Assembly (NCBI GenBank): GCA_046328225.1
Contig: JAXLWZ010000019.1
Location: 1-64,000, forward strand
Direction of reading: 5' to 3'
Origin: Amarobacillus sp046328225
Lineage (GTDB): Bacteria > Chloroflexota > Dehalococcoidia > Tepidiformales > Tepidiformaceae
DNA length: 64,000 nucleotides
This document shows positions 52,995 through 61,647 of the stretch, one piece after another. Position numbers and translations under genes: made by a program. Numbering within the stretch: position 1 is the stretch's first letter; each line of letters begins with the position of its first letter. Below the pieces are notes generated by a model. That model had not been told where the DNA came from and searched no databases. It worked only from the letters and a program-made list of their open reading frames with translations.

Positions 52995-53447
52995 TTATGC
53001 GTTCGGCGTGCCGGTGTGCAGTCGTGCCTCCCGGTTCCGCACGGGCACGAGCTCCGTGAGCACGCCCGCCGCCTCCTTCGGGTAGAAGAACGCCGCCTGT
53101 GCCTTCGGCCCGATATCGACCTGCCGCAGGCCGTTGCCCGCGAGCCGCGCCGCCTCGGTCGCGACGTCGTCCACGGCATACCCGATGTGGTGCAGCCCGG
53201 CGCCGCGCTTCGCGAGGAACCTCGCCGCCCCGCTCGTGCCATCCTGCGGCACGATGATCTCGACCACGGTCTCGCCTTCGCCCACCGCGATGAAGTAGTT
53301 CAGCGTCCGTTCCGGTTCGAAGTACGAGCCTGTCTCCCCGGCGCCGCGCCAGTCGGCGATTTCGAAGCCCATGACATCGATGAACACCGCGCGCGCATCC
53401 GCCCAGGACGCGGCGACGAGGCCAATGTGGTCGATTCGGCGAATCAT
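52995..53447 (-). CDS. Methylmalonyl-CoA epimerase
   Basis: This 150-aa VOC-fold enzyme inverts the alpha carbon of methylmalonyl-CoA or ethylmalonyl-CoA. Metal ligands are expected in RRIDHIGLVAA (first His), LHHIGYAVDD (second His) and the Glu in VLTELVPV. NYFIAVGEGETVVEIIVPQD is typical. It starts at ATG 53447 and is upstream of the CCR gene, consistent with one transcript. It shares fold but not close sequence with the glyoxalase domain at 38358. Confidence 0.92.
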   Translation of the reverse strand: MIRRIDHIGLVAASWADARAVFIDVMGFEIADWRGAGETGSYFEPERTLNYFIAVGEGETVVEIIVPQDGTSGAARFLAKRGAGLHHIGYAVDDVATEAARLAGNGLRQVDIGPKAQAAFFYPKEAAGVLTELVPVRNREARLHTGTPNA

Positions 53448-53650
53448 CGCGACCCTCCGTGCGAATGTGCGCGCACACTAACGATCCGCGGCCGGTTCGT
53501 CGATGCAATCCTCGCCATCCGGGGGCGTTGGCCGATTTACGGGCTTTTTACGGGCCGCTTGCCGAATTCGGGCGCACGGCCGTGGCGTGGGGGCCATTAT
53601 CGGGCCGTGGCCGAAAGGCCCGCCGGCTTCTCCGCCGGGACCCTCCGAGC

Positions 53651-53699
53651 CGCCTGCGGGAACTGACACCTGGGGGCGCATGTGCACAACCCGCAGGCG
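53651..53699. repeat. Inverted repeat CGCCTGCGGG / CCCGCAGGCG
   Basis: A perfect 10-bp stem encloses a 29-nt loop that includes CTGACACCTGG. It is not followed by a T-run and may be an RNA structure or a protein site. Confidence 0.6.
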
Positions 53700-53735
53700 C
53701 TCGGACCTCCTGCCCCTCCCCCTTCCCTTCCCCCG

Positions 53736-53763
53736 GTTCCCAGTTGTCGGTTGTCAGTTCCCA
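53736..53763 (+). repeat. Four heptamer repeats (GTTCCCA/GTTGTCN)
   Basis: GTTCCCA, GTTGTCG, GTTGTCA and GTTCCCA run without gaps 61 nt before the nuo -35 box. They share the GTT-initiated 7-bp period with 48762-48789 read on the other strand. Confidence 0.75.
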
Positions 53764-53824
53764 GGGGATCGGCCCTGGCGCGTCGCGGGAATGTGTTGGC
53801 TCACCGCAGGCGTTGGCCACCGTT

Positions 53825-53853
53825 TTGTTCCCGGGTAGGGCGCGTGCTATAGT
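53825..53853 (+). promoter_or_regulatory. Promoter of the nuo operon
   Basis: TTGTTC (53825-53830) and TATAGT (53848-53853) are separated by exactly 17 nt, the best sigma-70-type promoter in the window. The leader to nuoA GTG is about 35 nt. Confidence 0.7.
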
Positions 53854-53894
53854 GCCACCCGGCTTTCGGGACAGATTTCACAATCGGCGGCCGC

Positions 53895-54269
53895 GTGCTT
53901 TACGAATTCGGTCACATCGGAATTCTCGTCATCATCGCCATCGTCTTCCCGCTCGGCGCGGTCGTGACGTCGTGGGCGCTGCAGTTCGTGCGCATCCGCC
54001 CGGCGGTGCCATCCGACCCCGTGAAAGAGGACATCTACGAGTGCGGCGTCCTCACCGAGGGCCCGAGCCTGGTCCAGTTCAACTTCCGCTTCTATTACGT
54101 CGCGCTGCTGTTCGTGCTCTTCGACGTTGAAATCATCTTCCTGTTCCCCTGGGCGCTGGTGTTCGACAAGATCGGCTGGCAGGGATATCTCGAGGGCGTC
54201 GGGTTCATCGGCATCCTCGCGCTCGGCATCCTGTACGCGTGGCGCAAGCGCGCCCTGGAGTGGCGCTAA
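53895..54269 (+). CDS. nuoA: NADH-quinone oxidoreductase subunit A
   Basis: This 124-aa membrane subunit has three helices and the loop with KEDIYECGVLTEGPSLVQFN that contains the conserved Cys. It is the usual first gene of complex I operons. The GTG at 53895 is consistent with the N-terminal helix (LVIIAIVFPLGAVV). The stop overlaps the nuoC start by one base, so nuoB, which normally follows, is absent. Confidence 0.95.
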   Translation: MLYEFGHIGILVIIAIVFPLGAVVTSWALQFVRIRPAVPSDPVKEDIYECGVLTEGPSLVQFNFRFYYVALLFVLFDVEIIFLFPWALVFDKIGWQGYLEGVGFIGILALGILYAWRKRALEWR

Positions 54270-54802
54270 TGGCCGTCACACGTGAATGGTCCGGCCACGA
54301 TGTCGCCGCCGCGCTCGAGGCCGCCGTCCCCGGCGCCGTGGCGAAGGCCGACGACGTCGCCTGCTACCTCAAGCCCGAGAAGACCGTCGAGGCGATGCAG
54401 GCGCTCCGCACCGGCGCCGATACGGACTTCGTCCACCTCACGAACCTCTGCGGCGTCGATTACTGGGACCACTTCGAAGTCGTCTACCACATCCAGTCGT
54501 TCGTGAAGAACCAGATTTGCACCGTGAAGGTGGAGTGCTGGGACCGCGACAAGCCCTCCGTGCCGAGCGTCGTGCCGGTCTGGCATGGCGCCTGGATGCA
54601 GGAGTGCGAGGCCTACGACCTCTTCGGCATCCGCTTCGAAGGGCACCCGAACCTGCATCGCATCCTCCTCTGGGACGGGTTCCCCGGCTGGCCCCTGCGC
54701 AAGGACTTCCTCTCCATGCCCGGCGGCCTGCAGCCCGGCCTGAACGAGTTCTCGGGCACCGCCCGCCGCGAGGCTCCCCCCGTGAGGCCCGTCAATGACT
54801 GA
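54269..54802 (+). CDS. nuoC: NADH-quinone oxidoreductase subunit C
   Basis: This 177-aa hydrophilic 30-kDa-type subunit of the Q module has FVHLTNLCGVDYWDHFEVVYH and the signature EAYDLFGIRFEGHPNLHRIL. The ATG at 54269 overlaps the nuoA stop. It overlaps nuoD by 8 bases. It would dock on NuoD at the quinone-reduction site, together with a NuoB not seen here. Confidence 0.95.
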   Translation: MAVTREWSGHDVAAALEAAVPGAVAKADDVACYLKPEKTVEAMQALRTGADTDFVHLTNLCGVDYWDHFEVVYHIQSFVKNQICTVKVECWDRDKPSVPSVVPVWHGAWMQECEAYDLFGIRFEGHPNLHRILLWDGFPGWPLRKDFLSMPGGLQPGLNEFSGTARREAPPVRPVND

Positions 54803-55904
54803 CACGATCAAGAGCGAGCCGTTCGTCCTCAATATCGGGCCGCAGCACCCTTCGACCCACGGCGTGTTCCGCATTAAGGCCACCGTCGACGGCGAAAAGG
54901 TGATCGACGCCGAGATGGTGATGGGCTACCTCCACCGTTCGATGGAGAAGCTCGCCGAGGAACGCACCTACACGCAGAACATCCCCTTCACCGACCGCAC
55001 GGACTACCTCTCGAGCATGTCCAACAACCTGGGCTACTGCCTGGCGGTGGAGAAGCTCGCCGGCATCGACGTGCCCGACCGCGGCAACGCCATCCGCGTG
55101 ATCATGGCCGAACTCCAGCGCCTCGCGAGCCACTGCATGGCCGTCGGCGCCTTCACCAACGACACCGGCGCATGGCAGACGCCCGTCATGTGGTGCTTCC
55201 GCGAACGCGAGAAGATCCTCGACCTCTTCGAAATGACCTGCGGCGCGCGCCTCACCTGCAACTACATGCGCATCGGCGGCGTCGCTTTCGACCTGCCGGC
55301 GGCCTTCGTGCCCGCGGCCCGCAAGTTCGTGCAGGAGCTGCCCGCGTTCATCGACGAGATGGAGGCGCTGCTGGTCGCGAACGAGATCTTCATCGCCCGC
55401 ACGGTGGGCGTCGGCGTGCTGACCCCGGAGATGGCGACCAACGCCAGCCTTTCCGGGCCCATGCTGCGCGGCTCCGGCATCGCCTGGGACCTGCGCAAGG
55501 CCGATTCCTACTGCGGCTACGACAAGTACGACTTCGAAATCCCCATCGGCTACCGGGGCGATAGCTACGACCGCTTCGTCGTCCGCCTCGAGGAGATGCG
55601 CCAGAGCGTGAAGATCCTCAAGCAGGCGCTCGATGGTCTGCCCGGCGGGCCGCACAGCACGCAGGTGCCGCTCGCGCTCCGCCCGCCGAAGGGTGAGGCC
55701 TACGCGCGTGTCGAAGGGCCTCGCGGCGAGCTCGGCTACTACGTCGTCAGCGACGAAGGCCCGTCGCCACACCGCTTCCACATTCGCCCGCCCTCGTTCA
55801 TCAACCTGAGTGCGCTCAAGGAGATGACGGTTGGCGGCTCCGTGGCCGACGCCATCGTCGTCCTCGGTTCCATCGACATCGTCGTGGGGGAGATCGACCG
55901 CTGA
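54795..55904 (+). CDS. nuoD: NADH-quinone oxidoreductase subunit D
   Basis: This 369-aa 49-kDa-type subunit is related to the large subunit of NiFe hydrogenases without the metal Cys. It starts with IGPQHPSTHGVFRIK (quinone site His and neighbours), has RLASHCMAVGAFTNDTG, and ends SIDIVVGEIDR. Quinone reduction takes place between this subunit and NuoB. The ATG at 54795 lies inside the end of nuoC. Confidence 0.95.
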   Translation: MTDTIKSEPFVLNIGPQHPSTHGVFRIKATVDGEKVIDAEMVMGYLHRSMEKLAEERTYTQNIPFTDRTDYLSSMSNNLGYCLAVEKLAGIDVPDRGNAIRVIMAELQRLASHCMAVGAFTNDTGAWQTPVMWCFREREKILDLFEMTCGARLTCNYMRIGGVAFDLPAAFVPAARKFVQELPAFIDEMEALLVANEIFIARTVGVGVLTPEMATNASLSGPMLRGSGIAWDLRKADSYCGYDKYDFEIPIGYRGDSYDRFVVRLEEMRQSVKILKQALDGLPGGPHSTQVPLALRPPKGEAYARVEGPRGELGYYVVSDEGPSPHRFHIRPPSFINLSALKEMTVGGSVADAIVVLGSIDIVVGEIDR

Positions 55905-57166
55905 TGGCACTTCCCATGCTGCTCACCGACCACTGGTACGACATCCGCGACCTGTCGAACCTCACGAACCCGCTCCTGGACTTCGTGGGCGACAACATCA
56001 GCTCCGAGCTCGCCTACATCCTCGGGCCGCTCATCGGTTTCATCGCCAGCTTCCTCATCTTCGTCCTGCCGTCGCAGCTCTATGTCGGTGTCTATGGCGA
56101 ACGGAAGCTCATCGGGCGCATCCAGTCGCGCCTGGGGCCGAACCGCGTGGGCCCCTTCGGTCTCATCCAGCCGATCGCCGACGCGATCAAGCTGATGCAG
56201 AAGGAAGCGCTCACGCCCAAGACGGCCGATTCGATCGTCATGAATCTCGCACCGGTGTTTTTCGTGGCGCCGGCCGTGCTCCTGTTCGCGGTCATCCCCT
56301 TCGGCCCGAACATGATCGTCGCGAACGTGAACGTCGCGCTGCTCTACTTCCTCGCGGTGTCCTCGCTGCCGGTGCTGGCGGCGTTCATGGCGGGCTGGAG
56401 CGGCAACAACAAGTACAGCCTCTTCGGCGCCATGCGCATCGTCGCGATGTCGATTTCCTACGAAGTGCCGCTCGTGCTCGCGATGCTCGGCGTGGTGCTC
56501 TTCACCGGCACGCTCAGCCTTCAGGGCATGGTCCTCTGGCAGAAGGAGTGGGACATCTGGGTCGGCATGCTCATGCCGATCGCGTTCGTCATCTACTTCA
56601 TCTGCGTCAGCGCGGAACTGAACCGCACGCCCACCGACATCGCCGAGGCGGAGTCCGAGATCGTCGCCGGGTACCTGACGGAGTACTCGGGCATGAAGTG
56701 GGGCCTCTTCTACGGCATGGACATCGGTTACGCGCTCGCCGCTTCGGCCTTCGCCGCGACCGTCTTCCTGGGCGGCTGGTCGATGTTCGGGCTCGACAAG
56801 ATCGTCCCGCCCTGGCTCCTGCTCGTGGCCAAGACCCACCTCTTCTACATGATCTTCATCTGGACCCGCGGCACGCTCCCGCGTCTGCGCATCGACCAGC
56901 TGATGGCGTTCGCCTGGAAGTTCATGCTCCCGGTCGCGCTCGCGAACCTGCTGCTCGTGGCCACGGAGCGCATGCTCTGGGTCGACGCCTTCGATTCGAA
57001 GCAGGTGTTCCTCTATCTCTTCATGGTCGTGAACATCGCCGGCGCCGCCGCGATCGTCTACGGCTGGGCGCGCTTCCTCGGCTACAAGCCGGAGAACCAC
57101 CCGACGAAGCCACGCCTCGTGAAAGAAGCCGGCGGCTACGTCCCGGTCGGGCGGGAGGTGCGCTGA
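55904..57166 (+). CDS. nuoH: NADH-quinone oxidoreductase subunit H
   Basis: This 420-aa membrane subunit has about eight helices and couples quinone reduction to proton channels. Typical loops are YGERKLIGRIQSRLGPNRVG, QPIADAIKLMQKE, and LNRTPTDIAEAESEIVAGYL. WTRGTLPRLRIDQLMAFAWK is near the end. The C-terminal extension after YGWARFLGYKPENHPTKP is polar. The next gene is nuoJ; nuoI, usually between them, is absent. Confidence 0.95.
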   Translation: MALPMLLTDHWYDIRDLSNLTNPLLDFVGDNISSELAYILGPLIGFIASFLIFVLPSQLYVGVYGERKLIGRIQSRLGPNRVGPFGLIQPIADAIKLMQKEALTPKTADSIVMNLAPVFFVAPAVLLFAVIPFGPNMIVANVNVALLYFLAVSSLPVLAAFMAGWSGNNKYSLFGAMRIVAMSISYEVPLVLAMLGVVLFTGTLSLQGMVLWQKEWDIWVGMLMPIAFVIYFICVSAELNRTPTDIAEAESEIVAGYLTEYSGMKWGLFYGMDIGYALAASAFAATVFLGGWSMFGLDKIVPPWLLLVAKTHLFYMIFIWTRGTLPRLRIDQLMAFAWKFMLPVALANLLLVATERMLWVDAFDSKQVFLYLFMVVNIAGAAAIVYGWARFLGYKPENHPTKPRLVKEAGGYVPVGREVR

Positions 57167-57681
57167 TGGACGGCTCCGGACCGGTCGTCGCCTTCTGGAT
57201 GCTTGCCGCCGTGACCCTGGTAGCGGCGGGTGGCGTGCTCGTGTCGCGCAACCTGCTGCACGCGGTGCTCTTCCTGATCCTCGCCTTCATCGGCGTCGCC
57301 GGGCACTTTGTCCTGCTCTCGGCCGAATTCCTGGCGATGGCGCAGGTCATCATCTATGTCGGCGCGATTTCCGTGCTCGTGCTCTTCGCCGTGCTCCTCA
57401 CGCCCCGTGCTGGCCGCGATAACGGCGAGACGAAAGCGTTCCCGGTGGGCGCGCTGCTCGCCTTGGCGCTTGCAGCGGTCTTCCTCTTCGTCATCAACGA
57501 CACGAACTGGAAGACGGTCTCGGAGTCGCCGGCACTGGCGCCCGAGGCCCTCGGTGAAGCGCTGCTGACGACCTGGGTGCTGCCGTTCGAAATCGCCTCG
57601 GTGCTCCTAACGGCGGCGCTCGTGGGCTCGATCATGCTCGCGCGCACGGCCGAGGAAGAAGCGGAGGACGCCCTCGCATGA
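57166..57681 (+). CDS. nuoJ: NADH-quinone oxidoreductase subunit J
   Basis: This 171-aa membrane subunit has five helices. It has AGGVLVSRNLLHAVLFLILA, GHFVLLSAEFLAMAQVIIYV and GAISVLVLFAVLL, the region of the pi-bulge helix 3. ATG 57166 overlaps the nuoH stop. Its end overlaps nuoK by 4 bases. Confidence 0.93.
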   Translation: MDGSGPVVAFWMLAAVTLVAAGGVLVSRNLLHAVLFLILAFIGVAGHFVLLSAEFLAMAQVIIYVGAISVLVLFAVLLTPRAGRDNGETKAFPVGALLALALAAVFLFVINDTNWKTVSESPALAPEALGEALLTTWVLPFEIASVLLTAALVGSIMLARTAEEEAEDALA

Positions 57682-58010
57682 GCACGCTGTTTCTCGCCTC
57701 GGTCGGCATCGAGCATTTCCTCACCGTGGGGGCGCTGCTCTTCTGCCTCGGGCTGATGATCGCCCTGGGCAAGCGCAACGCGATCGGCGTGCTCATGGGC
57801 GTCGAGCTCATGCTCAACGCCGTGAACCTCACGCTCCTCACGTTCTCGCGCTTCAGCGAGAGCGACCGCCCGATCGCCGGGCAGACGTTCGTCGCCTTCA
57901 TCATCACGGTCGCCGCTGCCGAGGCGGCCGTCGCCCTCGCCCTCGCGATGTCGGTCTACCGGAATCGCGAGACCGTCGACGTCGACCAGATCAACCTCCT
58001 GAAGTCGTAG
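57678..58010 (+). CDS. nuoK: NADH-quinone oxidoreductase subunit K
   Basis: This 110-aa membrane subunit has three helices, with the conserved Glu in LMGVELMLNAVNLTLLTF and a second in AAAEAAVALALAM. These residues belong to the proton path. The ATG overlaps the nuoJ stop (ATGA). Confidence 0.95.
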   Translation: MSTLFLASVGIEHFLTVGALLFCLGLMIALGKRNAIGVLMGVELMLNAVNLTLLTFSRFSESDRPIAGQTFVAFIITVAAAEAAVALALAMSVYRNRETVDVDQINLLKS

Positions 58011-58017
58011 GAAGCGT

Positions 58018-58215
58018 ATGTGGGTCGAATTCATGAACGTCCGCAACGGCTACGTCGCCGAGACCTGGCGCGAGCTGTTCGCCGCTGAAGGGCTCTCGGT
58101 GCGAGTCATCCCGCCGGTCGGCAAGGGAGAGAAGGCCTCCATGCGCGACGCACGCACGCTGTACGTCCCCACGGGCAAGGCACACGTTGCCCGTGAGATC
58201 CTGAGGAAGATCTAG
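58018..58215 (+). CDS. Small protein between nuoK and nuoL
   Basis: This 65-aa soluble protein starts at ATG 58018, 7 nt after nuoK, and nuoL starts 3 nt after its stop. It is not a standard complex I subunit. It has an alpha-beta pattern: GYVAETWRELFAAEGLSVRV and TLYVPTGKAHVAREILRKI. This resembles small DUF2007-like (putative signal transducing) proteins, which fold as a ferredoxin-like half; the resemblance is weak. It may be an assembly or regulatory accessory for the complex. Confidence 0.72.
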   Translation: MWVEFMNVRNGYVAETWRELFAAEGLSVRVIPPVGKGEKASMRDARTLYVPTGKAHVAREILRKI

Positions 58216-58218
58216 CCG

Positions 58219-60174
58219 ATGCTGTTCCTCGCCGAGCCCGCCCACGCGGCCGCCATTCCCACCATCAAAGAGCCCATGCTCTGGGCCATCCTCCTCGCCC
58301 CCCTGGTGGGCTGGGGGCTGATTGTCCTCTCCTTCCGCAAGGTCCCGGGGATCGCGGGCTATATCGCCATCGCCGCGGTCGGCACGGCCTGCGCGCTGAG
58401 CTACTTCGCGCTCTTCAACGCCATCGACGCCGACGGCGGCATCCGCCAGTACACGCACGAGTGGTACACCGCCGGGAAGCTGACGGTGCCGCTCGGTGTC
58501 CGGCTCGACGGCCTCACGGCGGTCATGCTGGTGGTCGTGACGACGGTCTCGACGCTCGTCCAGATCTACTCGACCGGGTACATGTCCGGCGACCCCGGCT
58601 ATGGGCGCTACTTCGCGCACATGTGCCTCTTCACCACTTCGATGCTCGGCCTCGTGCTCGCCGACAACCTCTTCCAGATCTTCATCTTCTGGGAGCTCGT
58701 CGGCCTGAGCAGCTACCTGCTTATCGGCTTCTGGTTCCACAAGCCGAGCGCCGCGGCCGCCGCCAAGAAGGCGTTCATCGTCACCCGCATCGGCGACCTC
58801 GGGTTGCTCGCGGGCATGCTCCTCATCTGGACGAAGGGCGGCACCTTCGATGTCGCCGGCATCCAGGAGCTCGCCGAAAGCGGCCACCTGGAGGCGTGGG
58901 TCATCACCTGGTTCGCGCTCGGCATCTTCGCGGGCGCGGCCGGCAAGTCGGCGCAGTTCCCGCTGCAGGTCTGGCTCCCCGACGCGATGGAAGGCCCGAC
59001 GCCGGTCTCGGCGCTCATCCACGCCGCCACGATGGTCGCGGCGGGTGTGTACCTGGTCGCCCGTTTCTTCCCGGTGTTCGAAGTCACCGCCGATGCGCGC
59101 GAAGTAGTGGCCTGGATTGGCGCCATCACCGCCATCATGGCCGCCTGCATCGCGATGGTGCAGACGGACTTCAAGCGCGTGCTCGCCTACTCCACCATCA
59201 GCCAGCTCGGCTACATGATGCTGGCGCTGGGCGCGCTCGGGTACGTAGCGGCCATCTTCCACCTCTTCACCCACGCGTTCTTCAAGGCCCTGCTCTTCCT
59301 CGGCAGCGGCTCGGTGAACCACAGCACCAACACCTTCGACATGCGGAAGATGGGCGGCCTGCGCAAGCCCATGCCCGTCACCTTCTGGACGTTCGTCATC
59401 GGCTCGCTCAGCCTCTCGGGCATCTTCCCGCTCGCCGGCTTCTGGTCGAAGGACGAGATCCTGCTCGACGCCTGGCGCGAGAACACCGGCCTCTGGGCGT
59501 GCGCCTTCGTCGTCGCCTTCATGACCGCGTTCTACATGTTCCGCGCCATCTTCCTCACCTTCTTCGGCGAATACAAAGGCGGCGAACCGGTCGACCACCA
59601 CGACCCGGACAATCACTTCCACGGCGATCCGAAGCACCCGCACGAGTCGCCCTGGAACATGAAGGGGCCGCTGCTCGTGCTTGCGGTGCCGTCGATTGCG
59701 GCGGGCTGGTTCGCCTACGACCACATGTTCGCGGACCTCATTAACGGTGCCCTCCCCGCCGTGCACGAACACGGCAGCACGTTCTCGTGGGGCATCGCGC
59801 TGAGCTCGAGCGCCGTCGCCATCGGGGGCATCGGGCTCGCCTGGGCGATCTACTACAAGCAGTGGGTAACCTCGACGTCGATTCGCGACGGCTTCGCGCC
59901 GTTCGCCATCCTCTTCGAGAACAAGTTCTACATGGACAAGCTCTACGAGGACCTCATCGTCCGGAACATCCTCCAGAAGGGCTGGAACCGCCTGCTGCAG
60001 CTGAACGACATCTACGTCATCGACGGCGCCCTGAACGGTGGCGCGCGGCTTACCCGCCAGCTCAGCTCGCGGCTGCGCGTCATCCAGACGGGCCAGCTCC
60101 AAACCTACGGCCTCGGCGTCGCCGCCGGAGTCATCGTCCTCGTTCTTGCCGTGTACACGGCGAACCCGCTGTAG
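58219..60174 (+). CDS. nuoL: NADH-quinone oxidoreductase subunit L
   Basis: This 651-aa proton-pumping antiporter-like subunit has about 16 helices and the long C-terminal lateral helix. Conserved stretches: TTVSTLVQIYSTGYMSGD, FQIFIFWELVGLSSYLLIGF with the key Glu, GKSAQFPLQVWLPDAMEGPT with the Lys, and QTDFKRVLAYSTISQLGYMM. His-rich loops (VDHHDPDNHFHGDPKHPHES) occur before helix 14. It follows the small gene directly. Confidence 0.95.
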   Translation: MLFLAEPAHAAAIPTIKEPMLWAILLAPLVGWGLIVLSFRKVPGIAGYIAIAAVGTACALSYFALFNAIDADGGIRQYTHEWYTAGKLTVPLGVRLDGLTAVMLVVVTTVSTLVQIYSTGYMSGDPGYGRYFAHMCLFTTSMLGLVLADNLFQIFIFWELVGLSSYLLIGFWFHKPSAAAAAKKAFIVTRIGDLGLLAGMLLIWTKGGTFDVAGIQELAESGHLEAWVITWFALGIFAGAAGKSAQFPLQVWLPDAMEGPTPVSALIHAATMVAAGVYLVARFFPVFEVTADAREVVAWIGAITAIMAACIAMVQTDFKRVLAYSTISQLGYMMLALGALGYVAAIFHLFTHAFFKALLFLGSGSVNHSTNTFDMRKMGGLRKPMPVTFWTFVIGSLSLSGIFPLAGFWSKDEILLDAWRENTGLWACAFVVAFMTAFYMFRAIFLTFFGEYKGGEPVDHHDPDNHFHGDPKHPHESPWNMKGPLLVLAVPSIAAGWFAYDHMFADLINGALPAVHEHGSTFSWGIALSSSAVAIGGIGLAWAIYYKQWVTSTSIRDGFAPFAILFENKFYMDKLYEDLIVRNILQKGWNRLLQLNDIYVIDGALNGGARLTRQLSSRLRVIQTGQLQTYGLGVAAGVIVLVLAVYTANPL

Positions 60175-60183
60175 GAGGCCGCC

Positions 60184-61647
60184 ATGGATCTGACCATCGT
60201 GACCTTCCTCCCCGTCGTCGCCGCGGCGATCATCATGCTCTTGCCTCAGCAGCAGGAGCAGAACGCGAAGTACGTCGCGCTCCTGTTCGCGCTCGCCGGC
60301 CTGGCCTATTCGCTCGTGCTTTTCGCCGGCTTCGATATCAACGCCGGCGGCTACCAGCTCGTCGAGAACAAGAAGTGGGTCGATATCGGCCAGTTCGAGC
60401 TGCGCTATCACCTCGGCGTCGATGGCCTGAGCATGCCGCTCGTGCTCCTCACGACGTTCCTCACGGTCGCCGCCGTGCTCGTATCGTTCAGCGTGAAGCT
60501 GCGGCCGCGCCTCTACTTCGCGATGCTGATGCTGCTGTCGACGTCCGTCATCGGCGTGTTCGTGTCCGTCGACTTCATGCTCTTCTTCCTCTTCTGGGAG
60601 CTCGAGCTCTTCCCGATGTTCCTGCTCATCGCGATCTGGGGCTCCGGCCGCAAGGAATACTCCGCGACCAAGTTCGTGCTCTACACGATCGCGGGCTCGG
60701 CGTTCATGCTACTCGGCATCCTCGCCCTCGCCTTCAGCGCGAACACCTTCGATATCGAGGTGCTCTCGCAGTCGGAGATCAAGGACGCCATCTTCCCGCT
60801 GAGCTGGGTCTTCCTCTTCCTGTTCATCGGGTTCGCCGTGAAGCTGCCGATTGTGCCGCTGCACACCTGGCTGCCCGATGCCCACGGAGATGCCCCCACG
60901 GCCGTCTCCGTGATGCTCGCAGGCGTGCTCCTGAAGATGGGCGGCTACGGCCTCATCCGCATGTGCGTGTCCATCCTCCCCGCCACGGCGGACGACTACA
61001 GCATCTGGCTCGCCGGGATTGGCGCGTTCAGCGTCCTCTACGGCGCCTTCGTCACCCTCCGCCAGACGGACGTGAAGCGGCTCATCGCCTATTCGTCCGT
61101 GAGCCACATGGGCCTGGTGCTGCTCGGCATCGGCGCCATGGGCAAGGAGAGCATGATGGGCGCGACCTATCAGATGCTTGCTCACGGCGTCGTCACCGGC
61201 ATGCTCTTCACCTCCGTGGGGCTCATGTACGAACGCACGCACACGCGTGAAATCGCCCGGCTCGGCGGCCTCGCCCGCCAGATGCCCTTGATCGCGACGG
61301 GGCTCGTGTTCGCGGGCTTCGCGAGCCTCGGGCTCCCCGCGCTCGCCGGTTTCGTCGCAGAGGTCACTGTCTTCCTCGGCAGCTTCGAACGGTACGAATG
61401 GGCCGTGCTGCTCTCGCTGGGCGGCGTGGTCCTCTCGGCCGGCTACATCCTCTGGACGATGCAGCGCACCGTCTTCGGGCCCGTCCGGCATGACTGGGAC
61501 GGCGTCACCGATGCGAAAGCATGGTGGGAACACGCCGTCGTCCTCGGGCTCGCTGCTTCCGTGATTCTTCTCGGTGTCTACCCGGCCCTCATGATGGACA
61601 TGATTGGCCCGGCGCTGGACCCGATCGTGCAGAGGTTGGCCGCATGA
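60184..61647 (+). CDS. nuoM: NADH-quinone oxidoreductase subunit M
   Basis: This 487-aa antiporter-like subunit has 14 helices. FFLFWELELFPMFLLI carries the catalytic Glu, KLPIVPLHTWLPDAHGDAPT the Lys/His region, and QTDVKRLIAYSSVSHMGLVL the second half-channel. GGAGG precedes the ATG. It overlaps nuoN by 4 bases. Confidence 0.95.
   Translation: MDLTIVTFLPVVAAAIIMLLPQQQEQNAKYVALLFALAGLAYSLVLFAGFDINAGGYQLVENKKWVDIGQFELRYHLGVDGLSMPLVLLTTFLTVAAVLVSFSVKLRPRLYFAMLMLLSTSVIGVFVSVDFMLFFLFWELELFPMFLLIAIWGSGRKEYSATKFVLYTIAGSAFMLLGILALAFSANTFDIEVLSQSEIKDAIFPLSWVFLFLFIGFAVKLPIVPLHTWLPDAHGDAPTAVSVMLAGVLLKMGGYGLIRMCVSILPATADDYSIWLAGIGAFSVLYGAFVTLRQTDVKRLIAYSSVSHMGLVLLGIGAMGKESMMGATYQMLAHGVVTGMLFTSVGLMYERTHTREIARLGGLARQMPLIATGLVFAGFASLGLPALAGFVAEVTVFLGSFERYEWAVLLSLGGVVLSAGYILWTMQRTVFGPVRHDWDGVTDAKAWWEHAVVLGLAASVILLGVYPALMMDMIGPALDPIVQRLAA

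Larger units (their letters stand above)
53448..53894. other. 447-bp intergenic region upstream of the nuo operon
   Basis: The largest gap in the window has no convincing gene. Open frames in it lack start sites and merely extend from neighbours. It holds a 10-bp inverted repeat (53651-53699), an array of GTT heptamers (53736-53763), and the nuo promoter (53825-53853). A long run of C and T (about 53707-53734) lies between the first two. The promoter of the epimerase gene should be at its left end (about 53450-53500). Confidence 0.7.

Noticed and set aside
53459..54130. Plus-strand frame spanning the nuo promoter
   Set aside because: It overlaps nuoA in another frame, shows no domain and crosses the promoter; translation looks random.
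57991..60411. Large open frame of about 800 codons on the minus strand opposite nuoL
   Set aside because: Its product is a highly charged, low-complexity translation rich in Asp, Glu and Arg, typical of antisense to GC-rich membrane-protein genes; nuoL on the other strand is certain.
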